From: SIG480 sp045595365
GTDB lineage: Bacteria > Bacillota > Clostridia > Oscillospirales > JAAYXM01
Assembly (NCBI GenBank): GCA_045595365.1
Contig: JAZOAI010000001.1
Span: 1 to 21,365, forward strand
DNA: 21,365 nt
Reading direction: 5' to 3'
The notes under the pieces were generated by a model. It did not search any database, had not been told where the DNA came from, and saw nothing but the letters and a program-made list of their open reading frames with translations. Below are positions 15,578 to 21,365 of the stretch, piece after piece (the stretch's first letter is position 1; each line of letters begins with the position of its first letter). Both the position numbers and the translations under genes were made by a program.

Positions 15578-17334
15578 ATTTCTTCGCCCTCCGCATTAAG
15601 CAAAGGAAGAAATACCGAAGCGGTAGTCCCCTTTTTATACTCACTCTCAAGCTTTATCGTACCGCCGTAATGCTCGATAATTTCTTTTGCAATAGCAAGC
15701 CCAAGGCCTGTTCCGCCCATTTCGCGGCTTCTCGCCTTGTCTACGCGATAGAAGCGCTCAAAGAGACGCGGAAGGTCTTTTTCCGGTATTCCGATTCCGT
15801 TATCAGAAACGGTTATCTTGACAAACCCATCTTCCGTCTTTTCTGCAGAAAACTCTATTTTTCCGTTGTCGGGTGTGTACTTTACCGCGTTTGAAAGAAG
15901 ATTTATAAAAACCTGCTCTATTCTCTCACGGTCGCCGAAAAACTCCGGCAGGGATGCGTCTATCGACACGGTAAGCTTCTGCCCGCGTCTGCGCGCTTCC
16001 ATTTCCATGGCGCGGTATGCGTTTTCAATGCTCTTTTTGAGCGAAAACGTTTCATTCTTCCAATCCATCTTTGCAGAATCAAGGCGGGAAAGCGCGAGAA
16101 GGTCTTTAACAATTCTCGTCATTCTGTCCGTCTCATTGAGGATGACATCATAGAACTGAGTGCGCAGCTCTATCGGCGCATCGTGAGAATCTGCAAGCGT
16201 TTCCGTATAGCTTTTTACGTTCGTAAGCGGTGTTCGAAGCTCGTGCGATACGTTTGCAACAAACTCGCGGCGCGCCTTCTCAAGCTTCTGCTGCTCGGTG
16301 AAGTCATGAATAATAGCAATAACGCCGTGTTCCCCGCTTTCCTCACCAAAGAGAGCAAAGCTTATCTTGAGCGTTTTTTCTCCTACCTCAAGGTCATACT
16401 CGGCCATGCCTTCTTCATTTTTGAGAAGTGACTCAAACTCTATGCCGCTGTCTTTGAAAATTTCGTTATATGTTGTTGCTGTCTTTTCATCAAAGCCAAG
16501 CATTTCGAGCGCGGCGGGGTTGTGGTGAATGAGCTTGCCTTCCTCCGAAAATGCCGTAACACCGTCTGCCATATATAAGAAGATTGTGTCAAGCTTGTTT
16601 CTCTCATCCTCAACCTTTGCAAGTGTCGTGTTGAGTGCCGCCGCCATATCGTTGAACGCTTCGGTAAGCGTTCCTATCTCATCGTTTGAATTGACGCTTA
16701 AAGCCGTGTCAAGCTCTCCCATAGAAAGCTTTTTCGCCCCTTTTGTGATGTTTTCTATCGGGGTGGTTATCGTTTTTGCGAACAGGAAGCTGAGCAAAAT
16801 GGCAAAAAGCATGGCAAAGAGCAATGTTCTCAGAATAATTGTGAACATCTCCGATGTGAGCCTCTGCATATCCTGCTTTGTATCTTTTATATAGACGATA
16901 TATTTAACCTCTCCGTTCACCTCAATGGGGCACGCGCGGTCAATATACCCGCTCGAAATCCTCTTTTCCTGACCAATTTTCCCGCCGAGCGCGGAAATGA
17001 CCGCAGGAGTTCTTACGACCTGCTCCTCCTTCGAACCGTAAAGGGTTTTGCCCGTTTTGCCGTCGAGTATGTAATAATTGCGATAGCTGCTTATCTTCAT
17101 CGCAGAGGAATGCGCCGCAACAGCTGTATTCAGACGCGCCGCGCCATCCTCCGCCGCTGCCTCATTTTTGAGCATGGCAAAAAGCTCGGCGTTAAAAACC
17201 GAGTTCATTTGCTCTGTAAAATCGTCAAAATAGAAGACCGATACGCGGTTGAGCATAAAAGTCCCTACAATCGCCATAACAGAAACTATAAGCAGCACAA
17301 GCACAAGCACAAGCTTCATCTGAAGTGAGCGCAA
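15574..17334 (-). CDS. walK: WalK (VicK/YycG) sensor histidine kinase
   Basis: Membrane sensor kinase of 586 residues for cell-wall homeostasis. Order: transmembrane helix 1 (about 7-28), extracytoplasmic sensor (29-162), transmembrane helix 2 (163-186), HAMP linker (187-240, TPIENITKGA), PAS domain (245-345), HisKA dimerisation domain with the phosphorylated H364 in FVANVSHELRTPLTNVKSY, and a HATPase_c domain (about 465-577) with N-box NLLSNAVKYTP, DNGIGIP and GGTGLGLAI. This is the canonical WalK layout, with a sensor loop long enough to fold as an extracellular PAS-like domain. The start is TTG at 17334, chosen because GGGGAGGG lies 6 nt upstream; an ATG five codons later has no such site. 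It begins 27 nt after walR. Confidence 0.95.
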   Translation of the reverse strand: MRSLQMKLVLVLVLLIVSVMAIVGTFMLNRVSVFYFDDFTEQMNSVFNAELFAMLKNEAAAEDGAARLNTAVAAHSSAMKISSYRNYYILDGKTGKTLYGSKEEQVVRTPAVISALGGKIGQEKRISSGYIDRACPIEVNGEVKYIVYIKDTKQDMQRLTSEMFTIILRTLLFAMLFAILLSFLFAKTITTPIENITKGAKKLSMGELDTALSVNSNDEIGTLTEAFNDMAAALNTTLAKVEDERNKLDTIFLYMADGVTAFSEEGKLIHHNPAALEMLGFDEKTATTYNEIFKDSGIEFESLLKNEEGMAEYDLEVGEKTLKISFALFGEESGEHGVIAIIHDFTEQQKLEKARREFVANVSHELRTPLTNVKSYTETLADSHDAPIELRTQFYDVILNETDRMTRIVKDLLALSRLDSAKMDWKNETFSLKKSIENAYRAMEMEARRRGQKLTVSIDASLPEFFGDRERIEQVFINLLSNAVKYTPDNGKIEFSAEKTEDGFVKITVSDNGIGIPEKDLPRLFERFYRVDKARSREMGGTGLGLAIAKEIIEHYGGTIKLESEYKKGTTASVFLPLLNAEGEEI

Positions 17335-17340
17335 CGGTAT

Positions 17341-17348
17341 CCCTCCCC
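17341..17348 (-). promoter_or_regulatory. Ribosome binding site supporting the TTG start of walK
   Basis: GGGGAGGG on the minus strand, 6 nt before the TTG at 17334 and inside the 27-nt walR-walK gap. Confidence 0.7.
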
Positions 17349-17361
17349 GGAAAAGAATCTT

Positions 17362-18063
17362 TTAATCTGCAAACATATATCCCGCGCCACGCCGAGTCAC
17401 AATGCGGACAGGGTTTGCGGGGTCATCTTCAATTTTTTCGCGAAGGCGACGGACAGTTACGTCTACCGTTCGCAAATCGCCGTAATAATCATACTGCCAG
17501 ACATTTTCCATAAGCTCCTCGCGGGAAAATACCTGATTGGGCTGAGTTGCAAGGAATTTAATCAGGTCAAACTCGCGCGGGGTAAGCTCTATATGCTCGC
17601 CGTTCTTTCTGAGATCAAGGCTTTTGAGATTTATAGCGATATTTCCGAAAACGAGCTTGTTTTCATCTCCCGCAGGGGTAGCTGGCTCTTCTGCCTGAGC
17701 AAAGCCTCGGCGGACATTTGCCTTTATGCGCGCCATAAGCTCGCGCATTGAAAACGGCTTTGTGATATAGTCGTCAGCGCCCAGCTCAAGGCCGAGGACC
17801 TTGTCGACCTCTTCCTCGCGCGCTGTTACCATAATTATCGGAACGTTGGAAGTTTTCCTGACCGCCTTGCAGACCTCAAAACCGTCAAGCTTCGGAAGCA
17901 TAACGTCAAGCAGGATGAGGTCGGGGTTTTCCTCAAGAGCTTTCGCAAGCCCTGCCTCCCCATCATAGGCGCATACAACCTCATACCCCTCTTTTTTGAG
18001 GTTGAATTCAAGGATGTCGGCAATCGCCTTTTCATCTTCAACAACAAGAATTTTCTTTTCCAT
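17362..18063 (-). CDS. walR: WalR (VicR/YycF) OmpR-family response regulator
   Basis: Response regulator of 233 residues, partner of WalK, controlling wall hydrolase and wall synthesis genes. The receiver has the acidic pair E9/D10, phosphorylated D53 (LLDVMLP), T80 and K102 (ITKPFS). The OmpR/PhoB winged helix occupies about 130-233 (ELTPREFDLIKFLA, then RTVDVTVRRLREKIE, ending RRGAGYMFAD). ATG at 18063 has GGAGGGG 8 nt upstream; an in-frame start 105 nt earlier falls within the preceding gene's end and was not used. Gap to the Nudix gene is 29 nt, so walR is most likely transcribed from upstream unless a promoter hides inside the Nudix gene. Confidence 0.95.
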   Translation of the reverse strand: MEKKILVVEDEKAIADILEFNLKKEGYEVVCAYDGEAGLAKALEENPDLILLDVMLPKLDGFEVCKAVRKTSNVPIIMVTAREEEVDKVLGLELGADDYITKPFSMRELMARIKANVRRGFAQAEEPATPAGDENKLVFGNIAINLKSLDLRKNGEHIELTPREFDLIKFLATQPNQVFSREELMENVWQYDYYGDLRTVDVTVRRLREKIEDDPANPVRIVTRRGAGYMFAD

Positions 18064-18092
18064 TTCTGTTTCCCCTCCATAAGCCTTGCGAC

Positions 18093-18626
18093 TTAAATAT
18101 TCATCATTCTCGCAGCTTTCAGTATAAGGACAACCGTTTTTGAATCGGATATTGTTCCGTCCTCGCACATTCTGACAGCATCGCGCATATCAAGGCCCGA
18201 AACCTTTAAGAATTCTCCCTCATCGGGGTGCGCCTGCCCCTCGTGGAGACCTCGTGCGATGTAAAGGTGGATTCTCTCCGTCATACACCCGGGTGACGGA
18301 TATATAAACCCGAGATATTCCATACTGTCTGCAGTGTATCCGGTCTCCTCGGAAAGCTCGCGCCGCGCGCAGTCAAGGTGGGCTTCATCGCCGTCAACCT
18401 TGCCCGCAGGCACTTCCGTGATAATTTTCGAAAACGGATATCGGAACTGCGACACCAAGACGACTTCTCCGTTGTCCTTCACGGGAAGGATTGCAACCCC
18501 GTCACAATGCTCGCAAACCTCGCGAGTCGCCTGTCTGCCGTCAGGGCACTCGACCAAGTCCTCGCGCAGATTCATAATCTTCCCTTTGAAATGATATTTC
18601 TGCGAAAGAGTCTTTTCTTCCATCAT
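18093..18626 (-). CDS. Nudix hydrolase, probable ADP-ribose pyrophosphatase
   Basis: Cytoplasmic Nudix enzyme of 177 residues. The Nudix box is exact: G75-x5-E81-x7-R89-E90-L-x-E93-E94-x-G96-Y97. A proline 16 residues past the last box glycine (SPG, P112) is the known hallmark of ADP-ribose pyrophosphatases, which split ADP-ribose to AMP and ribose 5-phosphate; FRYPF and EVPAGKVD also fit that group. The tandem ATG start at 18626 overlaps the cinA stop as ATGA. Pairing with CinA is sensible: both act on NAD-derived or damaged nucleotides. Substrate choice is inferred, not shown. Confidence 0.92.
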   Translation of the reverse strand: MMEEKTLSQKYHFKGKIMNLREDLVECPDGRQATREVCEHCDGVAILPVKDNGEVVLVSQFRYPFSKIITEVPAGKVDGDEAHLDCARRELSEETGYTADSMEYLGFIYPSPGCMTERIHLYIARGLHEGQAHPDEGEFLKVSGLDMRDAVRMCEDGTISDSKTVVLILKAARMMNI

Positions 18627-19864
18627 ATTTTCTCCGCCTCTCGCCGAAGGATGTCAAACGCCTCCTGAGCTGCGCGACCTTTTGCAAGCTCACGGCTCTG
18701 GGGCTGGTAAATCTTAGAGCTTACGGTTTTTCCGCGAAGCGTGACGGCAACGTATACAGTCCCGCCCGGATTTTTCTCATCACCTGAAGCGGGGTCTGCA
18801 TAGCCCGTAACGCCGATGCCCGCGTCTGTGCCGAATTTTTCGCAAGCTGAGCGGGAGAGCGCCTTTGCAACCTCATCACTTACCGCGCCATAGGTATCAA
18901 GAAGCTCTTTTGGAATATCAAGAAGCTTCATCTTCATTTCGTTTGTGTATGCGCAAACGCCGCCGTAAAAAACCTCTGACGAGCCTGAAAGGTCTGTCAT
19001 AAGCTTTGCACAAAGCCCACCCGTGCAGGATTCTGCAGTTGAGAGCGTAAGCTTCTTTTTTCGGAGAATTTCAAATGCCGCCGCGTGAAGAGATGGAACG
19101 TCTACGCCGTAAACAACATCGCCGAGAATTTCCCGCACCTGCTCTATAACAGGCCTCGTTATCGCGTCTGCCTCATCTTCGGATTCCGCTTTGCCCGTGA
19201 CCCGAAGCAGAACCTCGCCGTCTTTTGCATACGGCGCAAGGGTCGGATTTTCCATAGTCTCGGCAAAATCCTTGATGCGGCTTTCAACCTCGCTCTCTCC
19301 CATCCCGTAAATCCTTATCCCGTGAGACACGAGGTGAGCATCAGAGAGCTTTTTGAGATACGGCACCATTCTGTATTTCACCATAGGCTTGCATTCGCGT
19401 GGGGGGCCGGGCAGCATTATAAGAATTTTTCCGTTTTCCTCAATCGCGCATCCCGGCGCGGTCCCCCAGTCATTTTCAAAAACGGTGCAGCCCTCAGGCA
19501 GATATGCCTGGCGGGCGTTGTTTTCGGTCATCTTTCTGCCGCGGCTTTTAAAATATCCCTCAATGCGGGAAAGTGCATCCTCGGAAAGGACAAGCTCTTT
19601 ATTAAAAGCCTTTGCGGCTACCTGCTTTGTCAAATCGTCAAACGTCGGGCCGAGGCCTCCTGTGGTTATGATTATATCAGCGCGGTTCTTTGCGGTCATT
19701 ATAACATCGTAAAGCCTGTCCGGGTTATCTCCGACAACCGTCTGGTAGTACGCGTTTATCCCAAGCTCCGAAAGTGCGCGTGCAACCGTAACTGCATCTG
19801 TGTTTGTTATTTCGCCGAGGAGAATTTCTGTTCCCACGGCAATTATCTCTGCTGAAAGGCTCAA
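18623..19864 (-). CDS. cinA: CinA family nicotinamide-nucleotide amidase / competence-damage protein
   Basis: Two-domain protein. The N-terminal MoaB/MogA-like (COG1058) domain has EIIAVGTEILLGEITNTD and TTGGLGPTFDD; in some CinA proteins this domain hydrolyses ADP-ribose. The C-terminal domain (from about residue 270) has TAESCTGG, the serine motif of NMN deamidases, and GVTGYADP. Middle motifs include MLPGPPREC. From the TTG at 19864 it has 413 residues, normal for full-length CinA. That TTG was chosen because AAGAGG lies 10 nt before it and it gives a start just ahead of AEIIAVGTE as in relatives; another TTG at 19885 is in frame but lacks a ribosome site. It follows thiI by 27 nt and overlaps the Nudix gene by four bases. 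Confidence 0.94.
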   Translation of the reverse strand: MSLSAEIIAVGTEILLGEITNTDAVTVARALSELGINAYYQTVVGDNPDRLYDVIMTAKNRADIIITTGGLGPTFDDLTKQVAAKAFNKELVLSEDALSRIEGYFKSRGRKMTENNARQAYLPEGCTVFENDWGTAPGCAIEENGKILIMLPGPPRECKPMVKYRMVPYLKKLSDAHLVSHGIRIYGMGESEVESRIKDFAETMENPTLAPYAKDGEVLLRVTGKAESEDEADAITRPVIEQVREILGDVVYGVDVPSLHAAAFEILRKKKLTLSTAESCTGGLCAKLMTDLSGSSEVFYGGVCAYTNEMKMKLLDIPKELLDTYGAVSDEVAKALSRSACEKFGTDAGIGVTGYADPASGDEKNPGGTVYVAVTLRGKTVSSKIYQPQSRELAKGRAAQEAFDILRREAEKI

Positions 19865-19874
19865 ATCTGCCCAA

Positions 19875-19880
19875 CCTCTT
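19875..19880 (-). promoter_or_regulatory. Ribosome binding site supporting the TTG start of cinA at 19864
   Basis: AAGAGG on the minus strand, 10 nt before the TTG. It lies downstream of the alternative TTG at 19885, so it argues for the shorter product. Confidence 0.5.
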
Positions 19881-19891
19881 TTCAATTATGA

Positions 19892-21052
19892 TTATATAAT
19901 CTCTGTTGCGGCTATTGCCTCATTCGCAAGAGCCTCAAACGGAAGTTTTTTCTCCTCTTCGAGGATATGCTCAAGCTTCGGCTTTGTGCGCGGATGACGC
20001 GGGGTAAAGACCGTGCAGCAGTCCTCATACGGAAGTATTGACGTTTCAAAGGTGTTTATGCGCCGCGCGATTGCAACAATTTCTTCTTTGTCCATTCCGA
20101 TTACAGGGCGGAGAACAGGAAGAGTGATTCCGTTTTCCGTAACTCCGAGTGCTTCCATAGTCTGGCTTGCGACCTGGCCGAGGCTCTCGCCCGTAATTAA
20201 CGCGCCGCAGTTGTTTGAAACGGCAAGTTGCTCTGCTATATACATCATAAATCTCCGCATAATAAGAGTGAAATACTCCTCTTTGCAATTCGCGCGGATT
20301 TCTTCCTGAATTTTAGTGAACGGAACCATCGCGATTTTGATGTTTCCGGCATATGCTCCGACAAGCCGCGCAAGCTCAATAACCTTCTGCTTTGCGCGCT
20401 CGGAGGTGTACGGATACGAAAAAAAGTGAATTCCGAAAAGCTCAACGCCGCGCTTTGCCATCATATATGCGGCAACGGGGCTGTCTATCCCGCCCGAGAG
20501 AAGAATTGCAGCGCGCCCGTTTATACCGACAGGAAGCCCTCCTGCGCCCGGGGTTGGGTTTGCGTGAACAAACGCCGCGCGGTCGCGGATCTCGACTCTT
20601 ACACACACTTCCGGAGTTTTGACATCAACTTCAAGATTTTCAAAATGGTCGTGAAGTGCGCTTCCAACCTCAAACGCAATCTCTGGCGACTTCATAGGAA
20701 ACGACTTATCCGAGCGGCGCGCCTCAACCTTAAAGGTTTTTGCAAAGCTAAGAGTTTCGGCAAGATACTCCTTTGCTGTTTCAATTATTACGCTTATGTC
20801 CTTTTCGCATTCCGCCGCTCGGGAGATGTTTACAACCCCGAAAACCTTTTCTGCGGCAGAAAAAGCGGCATCCATATCGCAGGTTTCATCCTGGGGCTCG
20901 ACGTATATCGTCGACTGCATGCAGTAAATCTTAAACTCGCCGAAGTTGCGGATTCTCCACGCGAGATTCTTCATAAGTCTTTTTTCAAAATTTCCTCGGT
21001 TCTGCCCTTTCAGAACAAGCTCCCCGAGCTTCAAAAGCATTATTTCTTTCAA
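19892..21052 (-). CDS. thiI: tRNA 4-thiouridine synthetase ThiI
   Basis: ATP-dependent sulfurtransferase making 4-thiouridine at tRNA position 8; in some bacteria it also serves thiamine thiazole synthesis. An N-terminal ferredoxin-like segment and THUMP domain (about 55-160) bind tRNA; the PP-loop SGGIDSPVA (from residue 186) binds ATP. There is no C-terminal rhodanese domain, as is usual in Bacillota, so persulfide relay must use other cysteines such as the CC in EDCCTVFTPRHP. The start is uncertain: GTG at 21064 opens the frame, but TTG at 21052 has AAAGGGTG 9 nt upstream and gives MKEIMLLKLGELVLKG, the usual family opening, so I prefer it (386 residues). The partner cysteine desulfurase often lies directly upstream; here a promoter and terminator take that place. 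Confidence 0.95.
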   Translation of the reverse strand: MKEIMLLKLGELVLKGQNRGNFEKRLMKNLAWRIRNFGEFKIYCMQSTIYVEPQDETCDMDAAFSAAEKVFGVVNISRAAECEKDISVIIETAKEYLAETLSFAKTFKVEARRSDKSFPMKSPEIAFEVGSALHDHFENLEVDVKTPEVCVRVEIRDRAAFVHANPTPGAGGLPVGINGRAAILLSGGIDSPVAAYMMAKRGVELFGIHFFSYPYTSERAKQKVIELARLVGAYAGNIKIAMVPFTKIQEEIRANCKEEYFTLIMRRFMMYIAEQLAVSNNCGALITGESLGQVASQTMEALGVTENGITLPVLRPVIGMDKEEIVAIARRINTFETSILPYEDCCTVFTPRHPRTKPKLEHILEEEKKLPFEALANEAIAATEII

Positions 21053-21061
21053 GTTCAAATT

Positions 21062-21069
21062 CACCCTTT
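21062..21069 (-). promoter_or_regulatory. Ribosome binding site supporting the TTG start of thiI at 21052
   Basis: AAAGGGTG on the minus strand, 9 nt before the TTG. It overlaps the alternative GTG at 21064, which would therefore have no binding site of its own. Confidence 0.55.
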
Positions 21070-21095
21070 AATTCACATTATAGCTATACATTATA

Positions 21096-21124
21096 ATTAT
21101 ACAACATTTAGCAAAAATAAACAA
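21096..21124 (-). promoter_or_regulatory. Promoter of the thiI-cinA-nudix-walRKHI unit
   Basis: On the minus strand TTGTTT (21124-21119), a 17-nt spacer and TATAAT (21101-21096). Two further TATAAT hexamers follow within 25 nt, so start-site choice may vary. No other good promoter was noticed before murA, suggesting that walRK depends on it, at least in part. Confidence 0.65.
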
Positions 21125-21138
21125 TAGCAGAAAATTAA

Positions 21139-21174
21139 AAAAGGCAGAAACGATTGATTTCGTTTCTGCCTTTT
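21139..21174. terminator. Strong 15-bp-stem terminator at the right-hand junction
   Basis: The arm AAAAGGCAGAAACGA (21139-21153) pairs fully with 21160-21174 around the loop TTGATT. The minus strand continues with T6-AA-T4; the plus strand has only TTTT. It therefore best serves a leftward gene lying beyond the right edge, and insulates thiI from it. Confidence 0.85.
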
Positions 21175-21181
21175 CTAGTAG

Positions 21182-21201
21182 GGGCGATTCACGAATCGCC
21201 C
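21182..21201. repeat. REP-like palindrome, copy 1
   Basis: Nine-base arms GGGCGATTC and GAATCGCCC around AC. It lies 7 bases after the terminator stem and marks the left end of the transposase fragment. Copy 2 at the right is its reverse complement. Confidence 0.8.
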
Positions 21202-21346
21202 GAAAACAAATTAACGCAATATGAAGAATTCGCAAAACGGATTATTGAAATATAGCCCGGCAGGTTTAATGTGTCAATTCCTAAATATGTTATTATGCCA
21301 AATCACATCCATTTGATTGTAGAAATCAACAATGATACCGAAAAAC

Positions 21347-21365
21347 GGGCGATTCGTGAATCGCC
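21347..21365. repeat. REP-like palindrome, copy 2 (cut by the window edge)
   Basis: GGGCGATTC-GT-GAATCGCC, the reverse complement of copy 1 with its last base missing at the edge. It lies 145 bases from copy 1. Ending exactly in a repeat suggests the source sequence may have stopped here because the repeat occurs elsewhere in the genome. Confidence 0.8.

Larger units (their letters stand above)
21178..21365 (+). pseudogene. Broken REP-associated tyrosine transposase (RAYT, IS200-like HUH family)
   Basis: A plus-strand reading frame from 21178 gives PENKLTQYEEFAKRIIEI, a TAG stop (21253-21255), then PGRFNVSIPKYVIMPNHIHL, then IVEINNDTEKRAIRES to the window end. YVIMPNHIHLIVEI is the hallmark HUH motif of Y1 transposases (the His pair at 21304-21306 and 21310-21312). 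RAYT proteins cut DNA at REP hairpins. The expected N-terminal part is absent, an in-frame stop interrupts the rest, and the catalytic-tyrosine region is off the edge, so this copy is dead or incomplete. Palindromes at both ends are read in frame (GAIHESP and RAIRES). I see no other gene in the 300 bases right of thiI. Confidence 0.75.

Noticed and set aside
18064..18168. Longer WalR N-terminus
   Set aside because: The extension overlaps the Nudix gene's end, lacks a ribosome site, and WalR proteins start at the KILVVEDE segment.
20228..21127. 299-codon open frame on the plus strand
   Set aside because: It lies antisense to thiI, resembles no family, is rich in Arg/Cys/Ser as expected of an antisense shadow, and has no ribosome site.
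21253..21255. TAG as a recoded (suppressed) codon
   Set aside because: There is no sign of reassignment in neighbouring genes, and the fragment already lacks its N-terminal region, so simple decay is the better explanation.

Overview
The window reads as chromosomal DNA of a low-to-mid-GC Bacillota, most likely a gut-type clostridium. The evidence is a complete WalRK-type two-component module with its WalH/WalI/WalJ accessory genes, a MurA, an SLH-anchored surface protein, strong AGGAGG-type ribosome binding sites and AT-rich sigma-A-like promoters. The species cannot be named from sequence alone. All intact genes except dusB lie on the minus strand. No CRISPR array, tRNA, rRNA, riboswitch or complete mobile element was seen.

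Layout from right to left, which is the direction of transcription. (1) 21365-21175 holds a broken fragment of a REP-associated tyrosine transposase (IS200-like HUH family) between two inverted copies of a 9-bp-arm palindrome, one of them at the very edge. It abuts a strong 15-bp-stem terminator. (2) A promoter at about 21096-21124 starts a long tightly packed transcription unit: thiI, cinA, a Nudix ADP-ribose pyrophosphatase, walR, walK, walH, walI. Gaps are 0-29 nt, with ATGA overlaps at cinA/nudix and walK/walH. (3) murA has its own promoter and is followed by a hairpin. (4) walJ, rlmH, pgcA and a pair of amidohydrolase-fold genes follow in series, ending at a perfect 32-bp palindromic terminator. 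(5) dusB, the only plus-strand gene, converges on that terminator. (6) dusB is divergent from a regulator with a DNA-binding domain at each end, and their -35 boxes are four bases apart. (7) A small cysteine-rich protein and a 1,414-residue modular SLH surface protein complete the leftward run. They end in a cluster of three hairpins at the left edge.

How the genes fit together. WalRK with WalH/WalI/WalJ normally ties cell-wall homeostasis to growth. Here it sits beside murA (first committed step of peptidoglycan), pgcA (sugar phosphates for wall polymers) and an SLH protein that needs a wall polymer to attach. ThiI, DusB and RlmH are housekeeping RNA-modification enzymes. CinA and the Nudix protein are likely nucleotide or cofactor clean-up enzymes.

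The two most interesting items are these. First, a translationally coupled amidohydrolase pair has one member with the full metal-ligand set (DxHxH, H, H, D), while the other has lost every histidine and the distal aspartate, keeping only the first aspartate. This looks like an enzyme and pseudoenzyme pair. Second, at the right edge the REP-like palindrome is also read in frame as part of the transposase coding sequence.
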